From JAQTTT01 sp041652755 (GTDB taxonomy: Archaea; Nanobdellota; Nanobdellia; Tiddalikarchaeales; Tiddalikarchaeaceae), in the NCBI GenBank assembly GCA_041652755.1, contig JBAZGS010000002.1, positions 1 to 64,000 of the forward strand: a DNA stretch of 64,000 nucleotides, read 5' to 3'. Numbering within the stretch: position 1 is the stretch's first letter; the number at the start of each line of letters is the position of its first letter. Under the pieces are notes generated by a model. That model was not told where the DNA came from, did no database searches, and worked only from the letters and a program-made list of their open reading frames with translations. Position numbers and translations under genes: made by a program. Below are positions 52,214 to 60,133 of this stretch, piece by piece.

Positions 52214-52687
52214 TTATTTATAATATCTTAATTTTATATTATAAGTTATTGTATTTGGAATTTCAAATAACAAATCTATATCTTCTGATTCTAAAGGTTG
52301 TAAATAATCTGAAAATACATCTGAATAGCCGTTTAATACATATTTTGAGTAATCATTTTGACTAATCCAGTCATTATTTATACAATCATATATATTTCCA
52401 TGATCATCTAATAACTTAAATTTATCTGAGTTAATATATTTTGAGGTTTTTCCTATATTTTTTATAGTAATTTCAACAATCGCAACATTTTGTTTTATAC
52501 TATTAGAATAATATTTATTTAATACTGTTCCTGTGGGTGAAGCTGTTGAAGATTCTAAACGAATGGATAAATTATTTAATTCTTGTGTTTCTAAAGGAGA
52601 AATATCAATATATTTTTTTGAATCCGAATCTGATACTAATCCAATTAAAATTATAATTACAACTATCCAAAAAATACTAATTTTCAT
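52214..52687 (-). CDS. Membrane-anchored beta-rich protein (DUF4352-like)
   Basis: The N-terminal residues form one membrane span (ISIFWIVVIIILIGLVS), followed by a 135-residue outer domain with LSIRLESS, NVAIVEITIKNIGKTS, FKLLDDHGNIYDC and EDIDLLFEIPNTI. That looks like the immunoglobulin-like DUF4352 fold. It is divergent from the small HTH gene, with palindromic control elements between them. Confidence 0.65.
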   Translation of the reverse strand: MKISIFWIVVIIILIGLVSDSDSKKYIDISPLETQELNNLSIRLESSTASPTGTVLNKYYSNSIKQNVAIVEITIKNIGKTSKYINSDKFKLLDDHGNIYDCINNDWISQNDYSKYVLNGYSDVFSDYLQPLESEDIDLLFEIPNTITYNIKLRYYK

Positions 52688-52737
52688 TATTTTAACGCCT
52701 CTTTAACGTATTCTTAACCTATTCAAATAAAAACAAC

Positions 52738-52752
52738 ACGTTTTAAAAACGT
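52738..52752. promoter_or_regulatory. Perfect palindrome at start of HTH gene
   Basis: ACGTTTTAAAAACGT is a perfect palindrome of seven pairs around one base. It lies directly before the ATG at 52754 and covers the TTTTAAAA promoter-like core. Two TTTAACG copies (52691 and 52702, 11 bp apart) sit upstream. It is a likely operator for the adjacent regulator. Confidence 0.55.
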
Positions 52753-52753
52753 T

Positions 52754-53005
52754 ATGGATTGGTTAAAATTAGGTAAAGTTAAAGGAAGTAAAAATAAGAA
52801 AATAATAATTAATGCTTTAAACAAGCCAAAAACACCAACAGAACTATCCCAAGAGCTAAAAATAGCAAGATCAACATGCAGTAGCACACTTTTAGAACTT
52901 GAAACAATGCAATTAGTTAAATGCTTAACCCCAGAACTAAAACTAGGAAGATTATACCAACTAACAGAAGAAGGAGAAGAAATAAAGAAAGAAATTAAAT
53001 TATAA
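52754..53005 (+). CDS. ArsR-like winged-helix regulator, 83 aa
   Basis: The 83 residues show a winged-helix with TPTELSQELKIARSTCSSTLLELETMQLV, then a wing (KLGRLYQLTEEGEEIKKE). It starts one base after a perfect palindrome and ends 42 bases before the ABC-three-component nuclease, so it may control that cassette. The palindrome suggests autoregulation. Confidence 0.7.
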   Translation: MDWLKLGKVKGSKNKKIIINALNKPKTPTELSQELKIARSTCSSTLLELETMQLVKCLTPELKLGRLYQLTEEGEEIKKEIKL

Positions 53006-53013
53006 TGTTAACC

Positions 53014-53021
53014 TTTTAAAC
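53014..53021 (+). promoter_or_regulatory. TATA-like promoter of the defence operon
   Basis: TTTTAAAC lies about 27-34 bases upstream of the ATG at 53048. It fits an archaeal TATA box for a near-leaderless mRNA starting at that gene. Confidence 0.5.
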
Positions 53022-53047
53022 TTATAACTTTTAATATTATACTAAAC

Positions 53048-54154
53048 ATGTTATCTAAAAAAAATAAAAAATTGAATCCTCAAAAAAAAGGAAAAAAAGG
53101 TGAAAATAATTCAATTAAAGCTTTAAAAGTATTATTTGAACAATTTTCTAGAATTAGTTCAATAAGAAAATATGAATCTGGTTTTCAGGGAGGAAAAGAT
53201 ATTAAAACATTTGCTTTTTTCAAAAAAAATAATTTTTTAGGTATTGTTGGAGATAAAAATTTAAAATGGTTTTTTGAAGTTAAACATTATGAAAGTAAAT
53301 TAAATCCAGAAAAAGTTGTTTATAAAATTCATCAAGTTAAAGCTTCTAATTTAGAAATTGATTGTTTTTGTTTATTTTCTCCTAAAGAAGATATTCATGG
53401 TATATTGGAAGATAGTTTATCAGAAAAAAAAGTGTTAGATAATCCTGAATATCCATTTAAAATTGTATTATGGACTCCCTCTCAAAATATTAAAAGTAAA
53501 TTATCTTGTTTTCCTGAAGTATATAAGGAAATTTATGATGAAGAAAGTAATATTTCAGATGATGATAAAAAAGAAATATTAAATAATTGGATCGAAGAAA
53601 TTTATAAACAAACAGAAGAAGGAAAAAAAATACGTGAAGATTTTGTTACTAAATTTAAAGGAATAAATCCTATTTGGATTCCTGAAAGTATAAATTATGC
53701 ACAAAATATAATTATTGATGATGAAGGTCAAAAAACATTTTCTGAAAAACAATCAATATTAGAACAAAAACTTCGTATGGGAGGTATAAATGAATACCAA
53801 GATATTCTTAAAGCAAAAAGAAATAGAATATTAAGTGAAGGAATAAGAAGAAAATATAAAAAATCGGATGAAATTATTTTTATGGAATTGACCTCTATTA
53901 AATATGAATTAGAAAATTTTTGTCTTGATTTAGAAAAAAATATTTTAGAAAAAGAATCAACTAATGAAGCAAGATTATTTTTAATAGAATTTTTTAATAA
54001 ACTTGAAGAATTTAAACAAAAATGTAAAAACAAAGAAATAATAGAAAAATTACCTAATTATTACTTTGATGGACAAATGTATGAAATAACTTCAGAATGC
54101 TTATTAAGTTTATCAAAAAAATGGTTAAAAGAAATAAAAGGTATATTAAAATGA
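53048..54154 (+). CDS. PD-(D/E)xK nuclease effector of ABC-three-component/Lamassu-like system
   Basis: The 368 residues begin with a basic tail and a restriction-endonuclease fold: GENNSIKALKVL (Glu about 19), GFQGGKDIKTFA (Asp about 51) and KWFFEVKHYES (Glu 77, Lys 79). The rest, from about residue 190, is a helical domain with EKQSILEQKLRMGGINEYQ and many Glu/Lys. In ABC-three-component and Lamassu systems the effector has an N-terminal nuclease and a C-terminal partner-binding domain, which this matches. It is coupled to the next gene by ATGA. Confidence 0.75.
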   Translation: MLSKKNKKLNPQKKGKKGENNSIKALKVLFEQFSRISSIRKYESGFQGGKDIKTFAFFKKNNFLGIVGDKNLKWFFEVKHYESKLNPEKVVYKIHQVKASNLEIDCFCLFSPKEDIHGILEDSLSEKKVLDNPEYPFKIVLWTPSQNIKSKLSCFPEVYKEIYDEESNISDDDKKEILNNWIEEIYKQTEEGKKIREDFVTKFKGINPIWIPESINYAQNIIIDDEGQKTFSEKQSILEQKLRMGGINEYQDILKAKRNRILSEGIRRKYKKSDEIIFMELTSIKYELENFCLDLEKNILEKESTNEARLFLIEFFNKLEEFKQKCKNKEIIEKLPNYYFDGQMYEITSECLLSLSKKWLKEIKGILK

Positions 54155-54642
54155 AAGAAATTGATAATACTAAATTTTTAGAACTTGCTCAAATGATTTT
54201 ATTATTAGGAAATTCACAAAAAAATATAATTTATGAAAAACATAAATTCATGACTTTTTTATTTTTTATTAAAAATCCACTTTATTTAGGTAAATTATGT
54301 GAAAAAATACATCCGGAATTCTCAAAAAATATTCATTTAAATCATACTGAAGAATATAACTTATTATATGATATTGAAAGAATAAGTGTTTGGAATAGTA
54401 AAAATGATTTAAACATTGCATATCTATTAGGTAAAGGATTAGTGAATGTTGAATTAACTGATAAAGGATATTCTTTTTCTTTAACCTTAGAGGGGTTAAA
54501 ATTATTTAAATCATTAAAAAATGATAAATCTATGCAAATAGAAAATATTAGATCTAAAATTATAAACAATATTTTTAAAAAAGAATCTTTTAATGAAATA
54601 AAAGGTATAATAATTGATAATTTTAAGGAGTTAAATCTATGA
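54151..54642 (+). CDS. Middle component of ABC-three-component/Lamassu-like system
   Basis: I chose the ATG at 54151, which overlaps the effector stop (ATGA) and is preceded by a purine-rich AAAGGTA. The 163 residues are helical with a small beta part (LLGKGLVNVELTDKGYSFSLTLEGLKLFKSLK), consistent with a winged-helix-like adaptor between effector and ATPase. Sequence similarity to known middle components cannot be judged by eye; the call depends mainly on gene order. Confidence 0.6.
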   Translation: MKEIDNTKFLELAQMILLLGNSQKNIIYEKHKFMTFLFFIKNPLYLGKLCEKIHPEFSKNIHLNHTEEYNLLYDIERISVWNSKNDLNIAYLLGKGLVNVELTDKGYSFSLTLEGLKLFKSLKNDKSMQIENIRSKIINNIFKKESFNEIKGIIIDNFKELNL

Positions 54643-56567
54643 ATAAAAATCCTTATATTCAAATAAAAAGATTAAAAGTGGAAGGTTTACATAAATTTGA
54701 TAAATCTTTTAAAAAAGGTTTACATATTTTAGTTGGTAATAATAACTCTTGTGGAAAAAGTTTGTTTATTAAATTAATTGATTTTGCTTTAGGTGATGAT
54801 GGTAATGATTTAAAGGAGTATGGTATTTTAAAAGATTGTTCTTTTTTTTATGCAGAATTAGAGGTAAATAATGAAACTTTAACAATAAAAAGAAATTTAT
54901 ATATTATTGATTCAACAATTGAATTATTTTATAATAAAACTATTCAAGAAATATTAACTTCATCAATTATACCAGAATCTATATCTTACTCTGATTATCA
55001 AAAATTATTATTTAAAAAATTAACAAATTTTGATTATATTCCTACTATTAGTTCAAAAGGTAAAAAAGTTAGTATAGGTTTTCCTCATTTTTCAAATCTT
55101 TTTTATTTAAATCAAGGAGTAGCAGCAGGCCAATTATTTAGGTATAGTGATATTTATTTTCCAAATTATTTGAAAAAAAAAGTATTAAGTCTTTTCTTGA
55201 ATACAAATGAAATAAAAAAATCATCTGATGAAATTGAATTAGGTAATTTAAAAGAACAAGTTAAAAATTCTATTGACCAATTAAATACAAAAAGATCTTT
55301 TTTTAATTCAAAATTTAATATAGATAATTATTTTGCTGAAATTGAAAATAAAAATAATATATTAAAAGAAATTGACACTTTAAAAGATAATTTAAATAAT
55401 ATAAATCAAGAGGCTTTAATTCAAATTGATTTACCTGTTCAAGAAAAAGATACTTTATATTTTTTAAAGAAAAGATTAGAGGAAATAAATAATTTAATAT
55501 TTAATTGTAATACTAATATTAAACAAACAACTAAGATATTAAATGATTATTCAGAAGAAATTTCTAAAACTGAAAAAAATATAACTTCATTTAATTTAAT
55601 GAAAAAATTTGATATATCTATTTGTCCTGAATGCAATAAAAAAATAATTAAACAACTTAATAATAATTGTCCATTATGTAAAGAAAAATTAGATGAGGAA
55701 AAATCATTAAATAATTATTTTGATAATAATATGAAATATTTAAGTTATTTAAAAGGTGCACTAAAAGATTCTGTTGATGTTATAAATAATGATAAAGAAA
55801 ATGTAAATAAATTAATAAAAGAAAGAGAAGAATTAATTAATGAAATAAATATTAAAGAAAAAAAATTAAATGATTTTATTAAAACAAATAAATTACCTAT
55901 TTTAGATAAAATTTCTGAATTAAGTTATGAAATTTCAAAAAGAGAAGAAAAATTGAATTTTATAAATAAAAATATTGAAATATTAGAATCTTTCAAACAT
56001 GAAGACGAAAGAATTGAAGATTTAAAAAACAAAATTAAAATTTTAAACAATAAAATTAAAGAGATAGAATCCGATTTAATTAATAAAAGTAGAGAAGAAA
56101 AGTTATTATCTATTTTAAATAATAATTTTAATTCTTTTTTTAATAATATTAATTATCCTTCATTTGAAAAAGCAAATTTGAATGAAAATTTTGATATAAC
56201 TATTACTAACAATAGAGATGGTATCCAAAATTTAAATAAAATTACTTCCTCAAGTAATAGAATAATAATAAGATTAGGTTTATTTTATTCATTATTAAAA
56301 ACTTCTTTAGAAAATGATAATATAAATTATCCAAAGTTAATTTATTTAGATTCACCTAGAGATCAAGAATTAACTTGGGAGAGATTTAGTAATTCATTAT
56401 TGTCTTTTAAAAGATTATTAGACAATTCTGACGTTGAAGGTCAAGTATTTATTACTGTAGTAGAAGATGCTAAAAATGTTTTTGAAGGAGAATATGAATC
56501 TCTAAATGATAATGTATTTATGAGAATTGAAGATAAATCTAATTTAAGATTATTAAGAAAAAATTAA
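54639..56567 (+). CDS. Rad50/SMC-like ATPase of ABC-three-component/Lamassu-like system
   Basis: The 642 residues have Walker A GNNNSCGKSLFIKL (about 34-46), a YLNQG Q-loop-like site near 156, and two long coiled-coil arms (about 190-320 and 350-490). A CPEC...CPLC pair lies at the turn (329-347) like the Rad50 zinc hook. Next come a signature-like ITSSSNRIIIRLGLF (about 535-549) and Walker B KLIYLDSPRD (about 566-574). An AAGGAG ribosome-binding site precedes it, in an ATGA overlap with the middle component. Confidence 0.8.
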   Translation: MNKNPYIQIKRLKVEGLHKFDKSFKKGLHILVGNNNSCGKSLFIKLIDFALGDDGNDLKEYGILKDCSFFYAELEVNNETLTIKRNLYIIDSTIELFYNKTIQEILTSSIIPESISYSDYQKLLFKKLTNFDYIPTISSKGKKVSIGFPHFSNLFYLNQGVAAGQLFRYSDIYFPNYLKKKVLSLFLNTNEIKKSSDEIELGNLKEQVKNSIDQLNTKRSFFNSKFNIDNYFAEIENKNNILKEIDTLKDNLNNINQEALIQIDLPVQEKDTLYFLKKRLEEINNLIFNCNTNIKQTTKILNDYSEEISKTEKNITSFNLMKKFDISICPECNKKIIKQLNNNCPLCKEKLDEEKSLNNYFDNNMKYLSYLKGALKDSVDVINNDKENVNKLIKEREELINEINIKEKKLNDFIKTNKLPILDKISELSYEISKREEKLNFINKNIEILESFKHEDERIEDLKNKIKILNNKIKEIESDLINKSREEKLLSILNNNFNSFFNNINYPSFEKANLNENFDITITNNRDGIQNLNKITSSSNRIIIRLGLFYSLLKTSLENDNINYPKLIYLDSPRDQELTWERFSNSLLSFKRLLDNSDVEGQVFITVVEDAKNVFEGEYESLNDNVFMRIEDKSNLRLLRKN

Positions 56568-56585
56568 TTTATTTTTAAAAGACGT

Positions 56586-57227
56586 TTATTTCCAATAAAT
56601 TATACAAAATAAAATTGATAAAATTAAAACAAAAATACTTATTTTTATCTTATTTTTAAATCTAAATTTTTTATTCTTTCCAAAAGTTATAAATGAAATA
56701 GATTTTAAGTAAAAATAATTAATTAATATAGACATACTCATAAAAATTGAAATACTTCCTAATGAACTACTAATTTCTTTTGAAACAAAAAATAAAGTAT
56801 AAATTGTATTTATCAATGAAAAAATTAATACTAAAATTTCTATAAAAAATATAAAATTTAACCAATTTCCTAAATAAAATTCTTTTTTTGACTTATTGAT
56901 TTCTCTTTGAATTATATAAGGAAAAAAAGTATATATAATAAGCGCAATTATTCCATATCCAAAACTAGTTATTAATTCTCCTGGTGGGGGATTATTAAAT
57001 AATATAAAATTTATAATATTTATACTAAATAGGAGTGGAACTATAAGACAAAATAAAGCTAAGAATATTAAGAGTAAGTTTCCAGATTCTTTTAAATTTT
57101 TAATTGTAACATATTTACCTTTCTTAAAAAATAGAATATACATAAAATAAGTATAAATTGCCAGAAATAAAAATATGTTAGTGTTGGGTAAAAAATTTAA
57201 AATTATTGATATAATATCTATACTCAT
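56586..57227 (-). CDS. Multi-span membrane protein at the right end of the element
   Basis: The 213 residues form about six membrane segments with basic loops (IIQREINKSKKEFY; FGKNKKFRFKNKIK). It is convergent with the ATPase gene and is the last gene before the right attachment site. No family is recognised. It may be a membrane effector, an immunity protein or unrelated cargo. Confidence 0.55.
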   Translation of the reverse strand: MSIDIISIILNFLPNTNIFLFLAIYTYFMYILFFKKGKYVTIKNLKESGNLLLIFLALFCLIVPLLFSINIINFILFNNPPPGELITSFGYGIIALIIYTFFPYIIQREINKSKKEFYLGNWLNFIFFIEILVLIFSLINTIYTLFFVSKEISSSLGSISIFMSMSILINYFYLKSISFITFGKNKKFRFKNKIKISIFVLILSILFCIIYWK

Positions 57228-57345
57228 ATTTGATTTAATTCACCTTTGACTAAAAAATATTTGTATTTTTTATGTATATTTTAAATATAATACTTATTAA
57301 GTAATTTTTTAAATCATGTGCTCATTGTTTATATTAAGTTTAATG

Positions 57346-57358
57346 CTTAAGTAATACC
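57346..57358 (-). promoter_or_regulatory. Right arm site of integrase
   Basis: CTTAAGTAATACC is the inverse of the left arm site with one mismatch and lies 10 bp inside the right core. In the excised circle the two sites would flank the joined core as an inverted pair. Confidence 0.6.
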
Positions 57359-57368
57359 CTAGAACCCA

Positions 57369-57384
57369 AATCCCAGCCAGGGCG
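57369..57384 (+). other. Right core attachment site (attR core)
   Basis: AATCCCAGCCAGGGCG matches the last 16 bases of tRNA-Asp exactly. The bases just before it (AACCCA) do not match the tRNA. It marks the right boundary; host sequence resumes with the end of the convergent gene at 57388. Confidence 0.88.
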
Positions 57385-57387
57385 CAC

Positions 57388-58230
57388 TTATTCTTTTTGT
57401 TTCCAATGATTGATTGCCTCAATATTGGTTCTGTAATAGTCTATTATTATGCCTTTTTTGAGCTCTTCATTACAGTCAATAAGCTTTTTCTGCTCAAAAG
57501 ATGGTTCTAAGGTTCCAGTGTTTATGAAAATTCTCCTGTTAATCTCCCTATCTTTCCTGCCAAATCTCTTATATTTAAACACGTTGTCAAAGTAATCTTT
57601 TTCATCAGTGGTTTTTACGTAATACTTATTTTTGTTATCCATATTTAGCACCATCTCTTCGTCAAATAATTTTCCAATGAACATTAATTTATGAGTCCAA
57701 TTCTGTGTTGGCAGTATTGAAAGAAGCTCATTTCCTCTTTTTTTGCTGCTTTTGTCTGAATCATCATGAAATGAATTCGGCACAAATTCGTTATAAACGC
57801 TTTCTCCAGATAGGAGCACTTTTTTAAGCTTGGCATCTGAAGCGTTCAATGAGTCATAGATTGTCCTGAGCATGCACCAGTCAAGTTTTCCTCCTGTGAA
57901 TATGAAAGAATCTTCATGCTTAATCGAATCTTTTACTTCTTTTGGCAATACTCCTGAAATTGAGAACTCAAGATTGTAATTTTTCAGTTCCCTAAACTTT
58001 TTATTGCCTGTTATGACATTTTCTTGCCCAAATTTTGTCAGGTCTTTGCTGTAAACATCGTTTATGCTGCCGTTTTTTTCCCTATAAACATCATAGATTA
58101 ATCCGTCTTTGCAGCAGTCGCTCAGCTCAACAGTGCGACTAATTGGCAATTCATTTCCTAAATTTATCGGTCCCCAACCATTTCCCTCAACGTAATTCTT
58201 GTTGTAATGGGTTATGAACATCACAGTCAT
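57388..58230 (-). CDS. Hypothetical protein, 280 aa
   Basis: I recognise no family. The protein is soluble, with DCCKDGLIYDVYREK near residue 40, SFIFTGGKLDWCMLRTIYDSL mid-protein, and KYKRFGRKDREINRRIFINTGTLEP near residue 230. Its stop is four bases outside the right core, so before integration it ended just past tRNA-Asp. Codon style resembles the host rather than the element. Confidence 0.6.
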   Translation of the reverse strand: MTVMFITHYNKNYVEGNGWGPINLGNELPISRTVELSDCCKDGLIYDVYREKNGSINDVYSKDLTKFGQENVITGNKKFRELKNYNLEFSISGVLPKEVKDSIKHEDSFIFTGGKLDWCMLRTIYDSLNASDAKLKKVLLSGESVYNEFVPNSFHDDSDKSSKKRGNELLSILPTQNWTHKLMFIGKLFDEEMVLNMDNKNKYYVKTTDEKDYFDNVFKYKRFGRKDREINRRIFINTGTLEPSFEQKKLIDCNEELKKGIIIDYYRTNIEAINHWKQKE

Positions 58231-58556
58231 AAAAATACAATTGAAACAATTCTATTTAAATAATTAATTACTTCCTTAAAAAAAAACTGATTAATTGAAG
58301 GATTAAAAAAAATCATTTCTTCTGTCAATTATTTTAAAATTTTCACTTTCAATCATTTTAATTACTTATTATTAACTTATGGGCTTATAAAAATATTATT
58401 TTGAACTTACTAACTATTGTTTTTTTATATAATCCTGAACTTTTGATTTAATATTCAACTAAAACAGTTTTTTCTTTTTGTCACTGAAAAGTTAACCTTA
58501 TATTTTAAAAAATAGTGGGGAATATGAAAAATCATGAATGAGGTGTTTTTGAAAAA
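58231..58556. other. Intergenic promoter region upstream of purC-purE
   Basis: No gene or RNA is recognised in this 326-bp gap. Near its end are a TATA-like CTTATATTTTAAAA (58497-58510), a GAGGTG ribosome-binding sequence (58540-58545), and an eight-codon frame MNEVFLKK (58534-58560) whose stop overlaps the purC ATG. The rest is AT-rich sequence. Confidence 0.4.
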
Positions 58557-59975
58557 ATGAGTGAAGTATTAATGCAAAACGCATTTAAATCTTATGAAGC
58601 AATAGCTAAACAGGCATTAGAAAATAATTATGTCCTTAAAGGATGTTTTTTTCCAGAGCTTGGAGAGTTTTACAGAGGCAAAGTTGCTGACAATCACATG
58701 AAAGGAAACAAGTTGTACAGCTTTAGGACTGACAGGATTTCCGCATTTGATTACGTGCTAAAAAGGCAGCAAATTCCTTTCAAAGGAGCAGCGCAAATAG
58801 GAATGACTTATCATGCCTTGAAAAAGACAAATGTTCCGCATGCAATGATTGACAGGCCAGACCCTAATGTTTTAGTCTATAAAGAATGCAAACCTTTTCC
58901 AGTGGAAGCAATTGTTAGGGGCTATTTAACCGGCAGTTTCTTTAAAAATTATTATTCAAAAGGCAAGCCTAATCCTTGGAATTTAAAGGTTCCTAATGGG
59001 CTAAAAGAGTTTGATGCATTTCCAGAGCCATTATTTACTCCAACAACAAAGGAGGATTCGGGGCATGATTTGGATATTCCTGAAAATGAAATAATTGAAA
59101 AAGGATATGCCACAAAAGAGCAGCTTAAGCAGGTCAAAGAGTACAGCTTCCAGCTTTTTAAGGAAGGCACAGAAACTGCTGCAGCGCAGAATTTTATACT
59201 AGTTGACACTAAGTATGAGTTCGGAATCGATGAAAATGGAAACGTTGTAGTAATTGATGAAATCCACACACTTGATTCGTCAAGATTCTGGTACAAAAAA
59301 GACTATGATGAGAATGTAGCAAAAGGAAAATCTCCCTACTCATGGTCTAAGCAGGTTGACAGGGACATCTTCTCATCAAAAGGGGATGTTGAATCATTCG
59401 GCTGCCTGCCAAGATTAACCTTGGATGAAATAATCAAGACTTCAGTGATTTACATGCAGATGCATAAAGGAATAACAGGGCAAGACTTAATTTATAACCC
59501 AGCCAAAAATCAAAGCATTGAGGAAAGAATCCTTGAAAACATGGTATCAAAAGGCTATGCCAAAGGAGGATGCGCAATAATTATGGCTGCAAGCAAAATT
59601 GACCAGCCTCATTACAGCAAAATCGCTGATGAACTGACAAATTTGAATGTTCCATGCTTTATTTCAGAGCCTCTTTCAGCGCATAAAGAAACGCAAAAAG
59701 TGCTTGATAAAGTTGAGCTATACAATACAAGTGTTGAGCCAATAGTATACATCAATGTTGCAGGAGGAAGCAACGGGTTAGGTCCTATAATTTCAGGAAA
59801 GATAGCGAAAGACAAGAAATCTTTCACCAATATTGCATGCCCAGTGTTTGCTGACAAGTCAACAATGCAAATGGATGCATGGTCAAGCTTGAACATGCCT
59901 TCAGACATAGCAATGCCTGTAATATTGCGCCCAAGAAATGCAGCGCTTGAAGCAAAAAATCAGCTGAAATTATAA
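58557..59975 (+). CDS. purCE: Fused SAICAR synthetase (PurC) and class II AIR carboxylase (PurE)
   Basis: This bifunctional purine enzyme has 472 residues. The PurC half (to about 300) has YRGKVADN, SFRTDRISAFD, VEAIVRGYLTGS, SGHDLDIPENEII and VIDEIHTLDSSRFW. The PurE half has FISEPLSAHKET, VAGGSNGLGPIISG and QMDAWSSLNMPS. The last three resemble animal PAICS (class II, carbonate-using) rather than bacterial PurE. Domain order is that of animal PAICS. A purM gene follows. Confidence 0.85.
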   Translation: MSEVLMQNAFKSYEAIAKQALENNYVLKGCFFPELGEFYRGKVADNHMKGNKLYSFRTDRISAFDYVLKRQQIPFKGAAQIGMTYHALKKTNVPHAMIDRPDPNVLVYKECKPFPVEAIVRGYLTGSFFKNYYSKGKPNPWNLKVPNGLKEFDAFPEPLFTPTTKEDSGHDLDIPENEIIEKGYATKEQLKQVKEYSFQLFKEGTETAAAQNFILVDTKYEFGIDENGNVVVIDEIHTLDSSRFWYKKDYDENVAKGKSPYSWSKQVDRDIFSSKGDVESFGCLPRLTLDEIIKTSVIYMQMHKGITGQDLIYNPAKNQSIEERILENMVSKGYAKGGCAIIMAASKIDQPHYSKIADELTNLNVPCFISEPLSAHKETQKVLDKVELYNTSVEPIVYINVAGGSNGLGPIISGKIAKDKKSFTNIACPVFADKSTMQMDAWSSLNMPSDIAMPVILRPRNAALEAKNQLKL

Positions 59976-60133
59976 AAATTAAAATATTAACTTTTTTTTT
60001 TTTTTTTATTTTTTTTTTTTTAAAAATTAGGGCCTAATAATCAGTGGTTTATATAAAAAAATGTTTTCATAGTAATCTCTAATAAGTAACAACATAATTC
60101 TTTTATATATGCAGCGAATTTCTCTTTTTTTAT
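59976..60133. other. Intergenic gap with long T-tract
   Basis: Between purC-purE and purM lies a run of about 32 bases that are nearly all T (59990-60021), followed by AT-rich sequence with a TATA-like TTTTATATATG (about 60101-60111). The T-rich run can act as an archaeal terminator for purC-purE; purM then has its own promoter. Confidence 0.5.

Noticed and set aside
57388..58230. Gene as part of the integrated element
   Set aside because: It lies outside the right core repeat and its codon style is host-like.
59990..60021. Transposon end or insertion site
   Set aside because: It is a simple T-tract without inverted ends or target duplication, better explained as a terminator-like run.
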